A stretch of DNA of 45,339 nt, taken from an uncultured Porphyromonadaceae bacterium (GTDB lineage Bacteria; Bacteroidota; Bacteroidia; Bacteroidales; Muribaculaceae). Every line of letters begins with the position of its first letter. The first letter of the stretch is position 1. Location of the stretch: positions 1 through 45,339 of the forward strand of contig CABUPJ010000027.1 in NCBI GenBank assembly GCA_902493335.1, written 5' to 3'. The notes below the pieces were generated by a model. That model made no database searches, had not been told where the DNA came from, and saw only the letters and a program-made list of their open reading frames with translations. Below, one piece after another: positions 7,610-16,071 of this stretch. The translations under genes and the position numbers were made by a program.

Positions 7610-9161
7610 CGACCCAGTCTCCGTTTTGTTTTATCAGTTCGATCAGCCTCGGCAGTGCCTCGTCGGCCGGAATATTCTTGACGACACACTCCTTGCCTTT
7701 ATAAAGGCTTATGCAGCCGGCGGCGGCACCGACATAGCCGTAGTCGGCGTCGGCCATCTCGCCGGGGCCGTTGACGATACAGCCCATAACGCCGATTTTA
7801 AGGCCTTTGAGATGCGAAGTGCCGCGTTTGACGGTCTGCAGCACCGACGGAAGGTCGAACAGCGTGCGGCCGCAGCCGGGACATGCGATATATTCGGTCT
7901 TGGTGATACGGCGGCGCGTGGCCTGAAGAATGCTGAGTTCGAGCGATTCAATAGTCTCAGGCGAAAAAGCCGGAGCCTCGATGGCGACAGCGTCGGCCAG
8001 ACCGTCGAGCAAAAGCGACCCGAGGTCAACCGAAGCGGCGACTGTAAGCGTCTCACGGTCTGTAACATCGGGATATACCAAAGTAACAAGGACTTTCGCG
8101 TCGGGGTTTCCGTCGAGAACGTCGGCATAGCGGCGGCGGATGTCGTCGATGCGGTTGCGGGCCGACGATTTCAGCTCGACAAAGCCTCCGGGCACCTCGC
8201 CGAAAGCGAAGTCGACGCCTGCGGCAAGCGGCGCTTTCAGCCCGGCAGTGTCGCGACAGACACGGGCGGCGCGTGGAGCGTCATCGCTCATAATGTCGTC
8301 GATATGCGCCACGAGGCTGCGCGCCACGGGAATCTCGTTTTCAGGAGCCTCGCTGAGCGACACCCTTATCGTGTCGCCTATGCCGTCGGCAAGGAGCGAA
8401 CCGATGCCCACGGCCGATTTGACGCGGCCGTCTTCGGCGTCGCCGGCCTCGGTCACACCGAGGTGGAGCGGGAAGGCCATCCCCTCGCGGTCCATGGCCT
8501 CGACAAGCAGACGCACGGTCTGAGTCATGATGACGACATTGGATGCCTTGATTGAAATGACAACGTCTCTGAAATCCTCGGCGACACAGATGCGCAGAAA
8601 CTCCATGGCCGACTCGACCATGCCGGCAGGGGTGTCGCCGTAGCGGCTCATGATGCGGTCGCTGAGCGAGCCGTGATTGACACCGATGCGTATGGCCGTC
8701 GACTTCTCCTTGCAGAGGTTGAGGAAGGGGACAAACTTGTCACGCAGACGCCCGAGCTCTGCGGTATACTGTTCGTCGGTATAGCTCAACTGCTTGAACG
8801 TGCGTCCCGGGTCGACGAAATTGCCGGGGTTGATGCGCACCTTCTCGACCTCTTCGGCGGCGGCGAAAGCGGCAGCAGGATTGAAGTGGATGTCGGCCAC
8901 AAGCGGTATGTCGCATCCGGCATCGCGGAGACGGCGGCGAATCTCGCCGAGATTGCGGGCCTGCGAGACGCCCTGGGCCGTCAGACGCACAATGTCGGCG
9001 CCGGCATCGGCGATGCGCAGACACTGGGCCACAGAAGCCTCGGTGTCGAGCGTGGCCGTATTGGTCATCGACTGAATCCTTATGGGATTATCGCCTCCGA
9101 CCGCAGTGACGCCGATGCAGACCGGTGTGGTCTTACGGCGTCTCGATTTATTGTCGGTCAT
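7584..9161 (-). CDS. ispG: 4-hydroxy-3-methylbut-2-enyl diphosphate synthase (IspG/GcpE)
   Basis: IspG reduces the cyclic diphosphate MEcPP to HMBPP in the MEP isoprenoid pathway using a [4Fe-4S] cluster. The N-terminal TIM barrel shows IRIQSMTNT, GADIVRLT, LVADIHFNP and KVRINPGNF. The cluster domain has CPGCGRT (Cys427, Cys430) and GCIVNGPGE (Cys461, Glu468). Between them lies an insert of about 130 residues (roughly 290-420). That makes the protein 525 residues, against about 370 in E. coli, and is typical of the plant/Bacteroidetes three-domain form. It abuts purE with no gap and overlaps the M16 protease gene. Confidence 0.95.
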   Translation of the reverse strand: MTDNKSRRRKTTPVCIGVTAVGGDNPIRIQSMTNTATLDTEASVAQCLRIADAGADIVRLTAQGVSQARNLGEIRRRLRDAGCDIPLVADIHFNPAAAFAAAEEVEKVRINPGNFVDPGRTFKQLSYTDEQYTAELGRLRDKFVPFLNLCKEKSTAIRIGVNHGSLSDRIMSRYGDTPAGMVESAMEFLRICVAEDFRDVVISIKASNVVIMTQTVRLLVEAMDREGMAFPLHLGVTEAGDAEDGRVKSAVGIGSLLADGIGDTIRVSLSEAPENEIPVARSLVAHIDDIMSDDAPRAARVCRDTAGLKAPLAAGVDFAFGEVPGGFVELKSSARNRIDDIRRRYADVLDGNPDAKVLVTLVYPDVTDRETLTVAASVDLGSLLLDGLADAVAIEAPAFSPETIESLELSILQATRRRITKTEYIACPGCGRTLFDLPSVLQTVKRGTSHLKGLKIGVMGCIVNGPGEMADADYGYVGAAAGCISLYKGKECVVKNIPADEALPRLIELIKQNGDWVDESQENAC

Positions 9162-9671
9162 TTAATTAGTCTTATATTTATAATCTTTTATTTCAGCGAG
9201 TTTTGCGTTTGCTTTCTCAATCTTATCGGCGAGCGAGGCGCGATAAGCGTCATAGCGGGCGGCAAGAGCCGGGTCTGAGAGAGCAAGCATCCTGACGGCG
9301 AGGATGGCGGCGTTGAGGCCGGCATTGATGCCCACCGTAGCGACAGGGACGCCCGGAGGCATCTGCACGATAGAGAGCAGAGCGTCGCGGCCGTCGAGAG
9401 TCGAGTCGATGGGCAGACCTATGACAGGCAGGGGGGTCATGGCGGCGATGACGCCGGGGAGCGCGGCAGCCATGCCGGCAGCGGCTATTATGACTTTTAC
9501 ACCGCGGGCGGCAGCGCCGTGGGCAAAAGCCTCGACGGCCTCGGGAGTGCGGTGGGCGCTGAGAGCGTTCATCTCGAAAGGCACTTCCATCTCTTCGAGA
9601 AAGGCGGCGGCCTTGGTCAGGATGGGAAGGTCTGAGGTGCTTCCCATGATTATACTTACTGACGGTGACAT
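9162..9671 (-). CDS. purE: N5-carboxyaminoimidazole ribonucleotide mutase PurE (class I)
   Basis: PurE moves the carboxyl group of N5-CAIR to give CAIR in purine synthesis. The 169-residue protein shows SIIMGSTSDLP, ALSAHRTPE with the catalytic His, and LSIVQMPPGVPVATVGIN. One motif is odd: the usual GAGGAAHLPG-type loop reads AAAGMAAALPG, with Ala where a conserved active-site His normally sits. The codon is GCG, so a single-base error would not explain it. It abuts ispG and lies 24 bases after the PAP2-like gene in a minus-strand run. Confidence 0.93.
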   Translation of the reverse strand: MSPSVSIIMGSTSDLPILTKAAAFLEEMEVPFEMNALSAHRTPEAVEAFAHGAAARGVKVIIAAAGMAAALPGVIAAMTPLPVIGLPIDSTLDGRDALLSIVQMPPGVPVATVGINAGLNAAILAVRMLALSDPALAARYDAYRASLADKIEKANAKLAEIKDYKYKTN

Positions 9672-9695
9672 GATTGGATTGGTGTTATGTTAATA

Positions 9696-10334
9696 TTATA
9701 ATGAAAGCAGAATGAATTCGACGGCAAAACCGAGCGCGGCGCCGGCACATACCTGGCCGAGTGTATGGCGTTTGAGTATCAGGCGCGCTGTGGCAATCAG
9801 ACCGACAAAGACAATGGAACCCGACACCCATGCGGCGGCATTGCCGATGGCGAGATGATTGAAGGCCAGCCACGAGACGATACCGGCCAGACCGCCGGCC
9901 GAGGTGGCATGGGCACTGATTTTCCAGCCAATGGTTATCAGCATGGCTATCAGAGTCGAGACGGCCGCGCCGATGAAGAACAGCGACAGCCACGCCGGAG
10001 CATGGACGACCCCAAGATAAATGGCGGCCGCGATATAGCAGACTATCGCGACCATAAAAGGAATGAAACGCTCGCGGCGGTTGGAGATGCTCATGTCGCT
10101 GACGCGGCCGAGACGTATCATCGTGACGATCGTCGCCGTCGGGACGACAGCGGTGATAAGGGCTATCATCGCCATGACGCCGAAGCGGATGCGCTCGGGA
10201 AGGATGCTGAGCGGCGTTATCCACAATGCCAGCGCCGTACCGTAGGTCGGGACGACTATGGGCGAGAAGAAATCGCTGAGTATCTGAGCTATGCGTTCGA
10301 GGACGGTTTTATGCTGTTTTGTGCTGTCTGTCAT
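9696..10334 (-). CDS. PAP2-like integral membrane protein
   Basis: The 212-residue protein has about five or six hydrophobic helices. Two segments resemble the PAP2 phosphatase signature: KISAHATSAGG (138-148) in the place of the PSGH motif, and RLILKRHTLGQV (184-195) in the place of the SRxxxxxHxxxD motif. The final catalytic Asp is replaced by Gln194, and there is no clear KxxxxxxRP motif. It may therefore be an inactive or altered member, or a relative that binds lipid phosphates without the classic chemistry. The start is 2 bases after the rpoN stop, so it is co-transcribed with rpoN and purE. Confidence 0.65.
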   Translation of the reverse strand: MTDSTKQHKTVLERIAQILSDFFSPIVVPTYGTALALWITPLSILPERIRFGVMAMIALITAVVPTATIVTMIRLGRVSDMSISNRRERFIPFMVAIVCYIAAAIYLGVVHAPAWLSLFFIGAAVSTLIAMLITIGWKISAHATSAGGLAGIVSWLAFNHLAIGNAAAWVSGSIVFVGLIATARLILKRHTLGQVCAGAALGFAVEFILLSL

Positions 10335-10336
10335 GC

Positions 10337-11770
10337 CTAAAACTGTTTTCTGAGGCGGGCGACGGGCTGACCGAGACGCTCGCGGTATTTGGTGACTGTG
10401 CGGCGGGCTATGTCATAGCCGGAGTCGGCGAGACGCTGTCTGAGCGCTTCGTCGCTAAGAGGCCGCTGTTTGTCTTCGCTGTCAATTATTTTTCTGAGAG
10501 CCTCGACGATTTCATGCGACGACATGTCAGCATCTTCCTTGGGACGCTCGTTGAAGAACATCTTAAGAGGATAGACGCCATGGCGCGTGAGGACATACTT
10601 GCCTGTCGTGGCGCGTGATATGACTGATATATCAAGGCCGGTAAGCTCGGCGATATCCTTGATTATCATAGGCTTGATAGCCGAAGGATCGTCAGTGGCG
10701 AAAAAGCGGGGCTGAAGCCTGACGATGCTTTCCATAACGGCCATCAGCGTCTGCGAGCGCATCTCGAGCATCTTGATGAAGGCGAGGGCCTCGTCACGGC
10801 GGCGCCGGATAAAGATATCGGCCTCGCGCTGACGGCGGTTAGCCGACGGCGTGTCGCTGTCGGGCAGGTCGAAGCTGCTCTCGACAGCGAGTTCGGGCGT
10901 GCGGCTCAGAAGCGAGACCGTGACATGTCCGTCGCTGTCGACGTCGACGCTGAAGTCGGGCACGATGTGGCGCAGACGGTCTGTCGGCGTCACCGTCTCA
11001 AGCAGCGAGCCGGGCTTGGGATTGAGGGTCGTGATAAATTCTATCGCCCCGGCGAGGACGTCTCGGTCGATGCCGAGGTGAGAGCGTATCTTATCGAAGT
11101 GTTTCTTTGAGAAGAGGTCAAACCAGTCTGCGACAATCTCCCGGGCCACACGCGCCTCAAGCGAGCGGGGAGCACGGTCGATCTGCAGCAGAAGGCAGTC
11201 GCGGAGGTCGACAGCACCGACGCCGGCCGGGTCGAGGCTGCGGACACGGGCGAAAACCTGCTTGACGTCGGCGAGCGTGACATCCATGCCTTCGCGTATC
11301 TCGAGGTCTTCGACTATCTCGGGCAGCCCCCGGGTGAGGTAGCCGTTATCATCGAGGCTACCGATGATATACTCGGCCACGGTTGTGTCGCGGGGGTCGA
11401 GATCGAGTTCGGCAAGCTGCTCCCTAAGAGCCTCATAGAGCGACGGAGCGCCGTCGGTAAGCACGGGTTCATAATCGCTGTCATCGGCCGACCGGTTGTT
11501 GGCTTCGAGGCGATAGAAGGGAATGTCGTCGTCACTGCTGTAGTCGGCGCGCTGAAGTTCTTCGGCTGTCTCGTTGAAATCATCTATGGATTCGAGATTG
11601 TCAGAGACCGATTTCTCCTCGAGAGCCGGATTTTCATCGACGGCACGGCGGACAGCCTCCTCGACTTCGGGCGGTGTCATCTCGAGAAAACGTCCGAATA
11701 TGACCTGACGGGGGTTGAGCCTCTGCTGCAACCTGGTCTGCTGTGATATGTTAAGAGATTCGTCAGCCAT
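10337..11770 (-). CDS. rpoN: RNA polymerase sigma-54 factor RpoN
   Basis: The 477-residue protein has all sigma-54 regions. The N-terminal activator-interacting region is Gln/Leu-rich (ISQQTRLQQRLNPRQVIFGRF), followed by an acidic linker (about 55-100). The core-binding domain follows (LREQLAELDLDP, YIIGSLDDNGYLT). The C terminus has a helix-turn-helix (DIAELTGLDISVISRATTGKYV) and the RpoN box ARRTVTKYRE (455-464). It directs RNA polymerase to -24/-12 promoters and needs an AAA+ activator, none of which is in the window. It lies 21 bases after the DUF3108 gene. Confidence 0.96.
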   Translation of the reverse strand: MADESLNISQQTRLQQRLNPRQVIFGRFLEMTPPEVEEAVRRAVDENPALEEKSVSDNLESIDDFNETAEELQRADYSSDDDIPFYRLEANNRSADDSDYEPVLTDGAPSLYEALREQLAELDLDPRDTTVAEYIIGSLDDNGYLTRGLPEIVEDLEIREGMDVTLADVKQVFARVRSLDPAGVGAVDLRDCLLLQIDRAPRSLEARVAREIVADWFDLFSKKHFDKIRSHLGIDRDVLAGAIEFITTLNPKPGSLLETVTPTDRLRHIVPDFSVDVDSDGHVTVSLLSRTPELAVESSFDLPDSDTPSANRRQREADIFIRRRRDEALAFIKMLEMRSQTLMAVMESIVRLQPRFFATDDPSAIKPMIIKDIAELTGLDISVISRATTGKYVLTRHGVYPLKMFFNERPKEDADMSSHEIVEALRKIIDSEDKQRPLSDEALRQRLADSGYDIARRTVTKYRERLGQPVARLRKQF

Positions 11771-11791
11771 ATTTTACGTCAGTGAGTGATA

Positions 11792-12550
11792 CTAATTGCC
11801 GTCGTAGAGACAGTGAACCTTGCCGACAGGCAATTTTCCTTCAAGTTTTATAGGTATGCGCCTGTCGTCGGCGCTGATCCATGCGTCCATGTCGTCGGAG
11901 GTCTTCTTGGCGCCGTCAGAGGTAAATATAAATGTTATATGATAGCATCTATAGTTTTTCTTCTTGACGCTGACGGTCTCGAGTCCGTGATATTTTATCG
12001 CCAGCAATTCTTTACGTTTGCCAGAGAAGATGTTGACTGTCAGCGTGTGGCCGGGACGCCAGTCTTCGTATGGCAGCGAGCGCATGTAATAATATGCGCT
12101 CAGCATATCGACTGTCACACCCTCGGCGTCGAGGCGACGGCGCTCGTCTTTGACGACTTTGCCTTTCTTCGCGACACGGCGTTCACAGAGGCCTGTGACA
12201 GTGCCGTCGCCGTTGTAGACGAAACGGACGACATCGTGTTTGTCTTCGCCTCCCTCGTGGGCTATTTTCTCGTAATATGTCGAACGGAATCCATCACGGT
12301 CAATGAGCCCGCGCAGTGTGTCGCGCACCATATATATCCTGTCGGCCCACGGCTCGGAAGCGGCTGTGAGCAGTGTGGCGTAGTGGTCGTCATGAGCCTT
12401 GAGAGTCAGCGTGGCGTGACCGGCCTGCTTGTTTATCAGGCCCCATTTGTAGTTGATGCGGTAAGGCAGAGACTCGTCTGTGAAATTACCGCCAAAAGCA
12501 ACGGCGACAGCCAGGGCGACAAGTGTCAGAGTGATGGATATTCGTTTCAT
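11792..12550 (-). CDS. DUF3108 domain exported protein
   Basis: The start at 12550 is chosen because MKRISITLTLVALAVAVAFGG forms a signal peptide; an upstream ATG (12565) would add five residues before it. The mature part fits the DUF3108 family: YRINYKWGLINKQAGHATL, a middle HDVVRFVYNGDGTVTG, DMLSAYYYMRSLPYED and the closing DDRRIPIKLEGKLPVGKV. Family members are beta-rich periplasmic proteins of unknown function, often near envelope genes. It sits in the minus-strand run between the YhcH-type gene and rpoN. Confidence 0.85.
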   Translation of the reverse strand: MKRISITLTLVALAVAVAFGGNFTDESLPYRINYKWGLINKQAGHATLTLKAHDDHYATLLTAASEPWADRIYMVRDTLRGLIDRDGFRSTYYEKIAHEGGEDKHDVVRFVYNGDGTVTGLCERRVAKKGKVVKDERRRLDAEGVTVDMLSAYYYMRSLPYEDWRPGHTLTVNIFSGKRKELLAIKYHGLETVSVKKKNYRCYHITFIFTSDGAKKTSDDMDAWISADDRRIPIKLEGKLPVGKVHCLYDGN

Positions 12551-12616
12551 ATAAACTAAACACATAAACAGGCGGACGTGTTTGACCTTCAGTCGTCCGA
12601 CTGTGATTTATGGTCG

Positions 12617-13063
12617 TCAGACCGGTATTTTGATGCAGAGTTTGCGGTGGTTGCCGAGGCCGATGTTTGGCGCATGGGCGTCTTCGGGGAAGAAAATGGC
12701 TATCTGGCCGACATTTACGTGAAGTACCGTCGTGGCCGAATCGCCATAGAAGATTATGTCGCTCTCTTCATCATATTTGTCACGGGGATAGTTGAGACCG
12801 TCGACAGCGGCCCACCCTATCGATTCACGGCCTTTGAGGGGCACATGGATGTCGATATAGCGGCGGTGTGCCTCGAGGACAGCGTTCTCGCGGGGGCGCA
12901 AGGCCACCTCCTCGCTGTTGACACGGATGCCTGTGTCGCCAAGCTCGACCGAGCCTTTGACAAATTCGTCTTTTACGTGTGTGCCAAGCCATTCGATAGC
13001 TTCGGCTATGGCCGGCGATATGTTTTTATATCTTTCTGCGTCTGAAATCTGACAGAGAATCAT
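12617..13063 (-). CDS. YhcH/YjgK/YiaL family protein
   Basis: The 148-residue cupin-like protein carries the family blocks EAHRRYIDIHVPLKGRESIG and FPEDAHAPNIGLG, with the His residues expected for a metal site, and ends in KLCIKIPV. E. coli YhcH belongs to this family and acts on sialic-acid anomers, while other members serve other sugars. The nearby NeuB-family operon (585-6307) makes a sialic-like role tempting, but the gene sits 21 bases after thymidine kinase and is not in that operon, so the substrate remains open. Confidence 0.88.
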   Translation of the reverse strand: MILCQISDAERYKNISPAIAEAIEWLGTHVKDEFVKGSVELGDTGIRVNSEEVALRPRENAVLEAHRRYIDIHVPLKGRESIGWAAVDGLNYPRDKYDEESDIIFYGDSATTVLHVNVGQIAIFFPEDAHAPNIGLGNHRKLCIKIPV

Positions 13064-13084
13064 AAATTATATAATACGTTAAAC

Positions 13085-13738
13085 TCAAATATCTTCATTG
13101 TTGTTTGCCTCGTCATCGAAAAGAGGCAGCACCGCACGCGAGCTCTGCTCGATGCGTTTGTTGCGCCAGCATTTGCGGCACACGGCGACATAACGGTCAT
13201 CGCCGCCTATCTCGACCTGGGCACCCTCTTCGACAAAGTCGCCGTTGGCGTCGATGCGCGCGTTGATTATGGTCTTGTTGCCGCAATTGCATGTCGATTT
13301 TATTTCGTCGATTGTGTCGGCAAGCTCAAAAAGACGGCGTGAGCCCTCGAAAAGGCGGCTCTTGAAATCGGTGCGCAGGCCGAAACAGATGACGCTGCTG
13401 CCGAAATCGTCGACGACGCGCGAAAGCTGGTCGACCTGCTGCTCGGTGAGAAACTGCGCCTCATCGATCAGAAACCAGTCGATGACGGTGCCTGACTCGC
13501 GGTAGACGTCCTTGACGAGCTCGTAGAGGTTTGTGTCGTGGTAGATCCAGCGACATTCGCGCTCGATGCCGATGCGCGAGCGTATCACATTGCGCGCCTC
13601 ACGTGTGTCGATGACGGGTTTGAGACACAAATAGTTGATGTTGCGTTCTTCAAAGTTGTAGGCCGTCGTCAGGAGCAAGGCGGTTTTTGCCGACCCCATC
13701 GTGCCGTAACGGAAATATAGTTTACCTTTTCGATTCAT
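13085..13738 (-). CDS. tdk: Thymidine kinase (type II)
   Basis: The enzyme phosphorylates thymidine for the salvage pathway. I start at the ATG at 13738 (MNRKGKLYFRYG), giving 217 residues. The frame is open further upstream to 13906, but that extension is not kinase-like. Motifs are the P-loop GTMGSAKT (12-19), LIDEAQF with catalytic Glu93, and the lasso-region zinc site built from Cys150, Cys152, Cys187 and Cys190. It is the first gene of the minus-strand run that reaches to the M16 protease gene. Confidence 0.95.
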   Translation of the reverse strand: MNRKGKLYFRYGTMGSAKTALLLTTAYNFEERNINYLCLKPVIDTREARNVIRSRIGIERECRWIYHDTNLYELVKDVYRESGTVIDWFLIDEAQFLTEQQVDQLSRVVDDFGSSVICFGLRTDFKSRLFEGSRRLFELADTIDEIKSTCNCGNKTIINARIDANGDFVEEGAQVEIGGDDRYVAVCRKCWRNKRIEQSSRAVLPLFDDEANNNEDI

Positions 13739-13973
13739 TATGCAGGCTCTGAAATTTTCTGTAAAGGTAATAACAAAAATCCAAACCGCCGCTTCCCGAG
13801 ATGAAATTATGCTTAAAATCGAGCCAAAGCCCCCTATCGCCACAACTGCCGCCCAAATGACCGCCTCCAGCCTCATACAAATAAGCCCCGCCCCATCGAT
13901 TTGCAATTCGCGAATCGCGAATTCATACAGCTTATTTACTGTTTATATGCCATTTAAGCAGCATATAAGTAAT
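13739..13973. other. AT-rich intergenic region with a 15-bp repeat
   Basis: No gene is seen. TTGCAATTCGCGAAT at 13901-13915 is identical to one arm of the palindrome at 15183-15228. It is followed by CGCGAATTC, making a partial palindrome. TTATATGC (13943-13950) pairs with GCATATAA (13961-13968) just downstream of the nucleotidyltransferase stop, which could form a weak 3' hairpin, though no T tract follows. Confidence 0.6.
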
Positions 13974-14660
13974 TTAGATGCTACCGCTGAAATGGTTTAG
14001 TATCTCAATTATATAATCGACACGGTCATAGTCGCCATAAGGCAACATACATTCAATCTCCTCACGACAGTTAGGACGCTGAAGCATTTCTGCAGCCCAG
14101 GAAGAAATATACCCGACAAGAATAGTGTCTTTTTCATTGTCGAACAGAGTTTTTATATCTGCGCAATTATTAACGACGTATATAAAATCCTCGAAATCAT
14201 GGGAAAATCTCAAATCATCACCGCCTCGCCCCTTTATCGCCTCTATTTTTGTAGCAAGGTAATAGAGCGTCGGCAAAATATAGATAGCACTGCCGTCAGG
14301 CAATTTATGGATTAATCTATGTTGGAAACCCTGGCGATACCATCGGTTGGTAAAACCGAGGATAGCGTCCCTATCAGGCATTATATCAACAATCTCGCCA
14401 TTGTATTTCCAACGACAAATAACACCTGACTCTATATCATTGATGAAATGGCGCTTGCGCAGCAAGTTCTCAAACTCTTGCAGACTGCCATAGGTAGCCG
14501 TTTTTATAACGCAATCGACATCCATTGTCGGGCGTATGTCTGTCGCTGCTGAGTCATCGGCATATAACTCTGCAACTGAGCCACCGACAAAAACAACGTC
14601 ACGACCTAAATCACCGAGACCGTCTGCAATAATTTTTAATCGCCGAATATTACTTGACAT
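13974..14660 (-). CDS. Nucleotidyltransferase-like protein (AbiEii-type toxin candidate)
   Basis: The 228-residue protein has a nucleotidyltransferase-fold start: DVVFVGGSVAELY (Gly26, Gly27, Ser28) followed by DIRPTMDVDCVI with the metal-binding pair Asp47 and Asp49. A third acidic residue may lie in EIVDIMPDRDAI. This matches the AbiEii/AbiGii and MenA-like group, whose members modify tRNA or other RNA and act as toxins. It overlaps the HTH gene upstream by 11 bases, the usual antitoxin-first order. Base composition is clearly more AT-rich than the neighbours, which suggests recent transfer. A housekeeping or resistance-type nucleotidyltransferase is the alternative; toxicity is inferred from context only. 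Confidence 0.65.
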   Translation of the reverse strand: MSSNIRRLKIIADGLGDLGRDVVFVGGSVAELYADDSAATDIRPTMDVDCVIKTATYGSLQEFENLLRKRHFINDIESGVICRWKYNGEIVDIMPDRDAILGFTNRWYRQGFQHRLIHKLPDGSAIYILPTLYYLATKIEAIKGRGGDDLRFSHDFEDFIYVVNNCADIKTLFDNEKDTILVGYISSWAAEMLQRPNCREEIECMLPYGDYDRVDYIIEILNHFSGSI

Positions 14661-15183
14661 CGTAGGTTGAAAGAATTGAATCGAGTTCTACTTTCGCGAG
14701 TTCCACTTCTCTAACCCGCCCTATTCTGAAAATATCGGCAATGGCGAGAAGGCTGTGCAACATCGGGTCTATCTTTACGGCAGCCGGTACGGTATGGTAA
14801 AGCGGAGTTATAGCCTCGCCGCGTATAGTGCCTTTGGCGTCGGGCCAAACATAAACATCGCTATCAGACAGAATCTTATCATTCATCGGAGGTGCCGAAA
14901 TAGCGGTCGCTACTCCACGGACTTTTGCCTGGGGCTGAGCAGGGAATACATATTTCAGCCCGTGAATCATAAATTCTTTTAGAGCCAAAATATTAACCCG
15001 CTGTTTAAGATTGTCAATCAAACGGGCCATTCGGCAACGTTCAAGAGCCTCGGAGACTTCTGACGCACTTATGCCAAGCTCTTTTGCTATCTGGGCATTG
15101 GTCATGCCACGTCCGGCCGAAGTAACTTTCTTCAACAAAATTACTATATCTTGTGGACGCATACCGTTGTGTGATTTAGTCAT
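14650..15183 (-). CDS. Winged-helix protein, probable antitoxin/autoregulator
   Basis: The 177-residue protein has an N-terminal helix-turn-helix: MTNAQIAKELGISASEVSEA lies near residues 27-46, followed by a wing. The rest (about 70-177) is not recognised and includes a conserved-looking hydrophobic HSLLAIADIFRIGRVREVELA. It is the first gene of the AT-rich pair and overlaps the nucleotidyltransferase gene by 11 bases. Its ATG lies at the edge of a 46-bp perfect palindrome that covers the promoter, so it probably represses its own operon. The design is that of AbiEi-like antitoxins, but I do not see enough similarity to name that family. Confidence 0.6.
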   Translation of the reverse strand: MTKSHNGMRPQDIVILLKKVTSAGRGMTNAQIAKELGISASEVSEALERCRMARLIDNLKQRVNILALKEFMIHGLKYVFPAQPQAKVRGVATAISAPPMNDKILSDSDVYVWPDAKGTIRGEAITPLYHTVPAAVKIDPMLHSLLAIADIFRIGRVREVELAKVELDSILSTYDVK

Positions 15184-15228
15184 TTATAATTAAATTTGCA
15201 ATTCGCGAATTGCAAATTTAATTATAAA
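15183..15228 (-). promoter_or_regulatory. 46-bp perfect palindrome over the module promoter
   Basis: The two halves meet between 15205 and 15206 (centre TTCGCGAA) and are perfectly complementary for 23 bases each. On the minus strand the palindrome contains the -7 element TAAATTTG (15213-15220). A TTG (-33 element) lies at 15241-15243, 20 bases upstream. The expected transcript start is near the palindrome centre and the ATG at 15183 is at its edge. A dimeric repressor bound here would block transcription. Confidence 0.75.
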
Positions 15229-15285
15229 CAGCGAGAATAGCAAGGCTTTTGCAACTTTTTTCAAAATTCTTGCTGCAAGAATACT

Positions 15286-16071
15286 TTATCTGCGGTAGAT
15301 ATAGCGGGCGAGGCCGTAGAGAAAGCGGGGAAGCGCCGGGGTATAGTCGAGGATGCGGTCGACCCAGCCCATGCGGCTGTCGCAGAAACGGACGACCATG
15401 CCGACAAAGACCATGGCGAAGAGTGTGCCGGGGCCGACGACGTTCCACAGCCAGCGCCCGAAAAAGGCATAACAGAGCGACACAGCACCCGCGACAAGGC
15501 AGATATCGACGCCAATCTTGGCTTTGGCAAAAGCGACACCGGTCGCTTTGCTGATAGCTGCCGGCACACCTTCGCCCGGCATCGTCACCGAGCCACATCT
15601 TATCTCGACCGAGATGCCTACACCGAGCACGAGGCAGCCGGCAAGCTGCGTCAGAATCTTTGACCACAGCGTGTCGCAGACGACCGACTGCGTCAGCCAC
15701 ATATTGACGTCAAGCAGAAAACCGAAGAAAAAACCGATCAGAAGCTGAAAGAGCTGCACAGCCTCGAAACGGCGACGCAAGACGAGTATCTGTATCGCCA
15801 CAAGGACGACGTTCATAAGATAAGTATATTCGCCTATCGACAGCCGGGGCGCCTGAGCGCTGTCGCCGGCGAGGGTCATGGCGAGAGGTATGGCAGAAAT
15901 GACACTGCTACCGAAATTCGACCTGACGCACAAAGCGACGCCGAGAGTCATCACAAACAGCGAGACAATCAGCATCAGGTGCTCCCAGATAAATGATATG
16001 ACACGGTCTTTTAATGCACTTTGCGAATCACATGACGAATCTGTTCCCTTAGAAATAATATCTTTACTCAT
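15286..16071 (-). CDS. YitT/YczE-like integral membrane protein
   Basis: The 261-residue protein has about five or six transmembrane helices (for example LMLIVSLFVMTLGVALC and LFQLLIGFFFGFLLDV). The first cytoplasmic-type loop reads RSNFGSSVISAIPL, and a later segment has VRCGSVTMPGEGVPAAIS-like spacing (EIRCGSVTMPGEG). This layout matches the YitT/YczE/DUF6198 family of uncharacterised membrane proteins. The substrate or role is unknown. It has its own promoter (16139-16146), and the 5' leader holds a tandem repeat and a hairpin. Confidence 0.7.
   Translation of the reverse strand: MSKDIISKGTDSSCDSQSALKDRVISFIWEHLMLIVSLFVMTLGVALCVRSNFGSSVISAIPLAMTLAGDSAQAPRLSIGEYTYLMNVVLVAIQILVLRRRFEAVQLFQLLIGFFFGFLLDVNMWLTQSVVCDTLWSKILTQLAGCLVLGVGISVEIRCGSVTMPGEGVPAAISKATGVAFAKAKIGVDICLVAGAVSLCYAFFGRWLWNVVGPGTLFAMVFVGMVVRFCDSRMGWVDRILDYTPALPRFLYGLARYIYRR

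Noticed and set aside
13739..13906. N-terminal extension of thymidine kinase
   Set aside because: The extra 56 codons are not kinase-like, and MNRKGKLYFRYG is the normal type II start.
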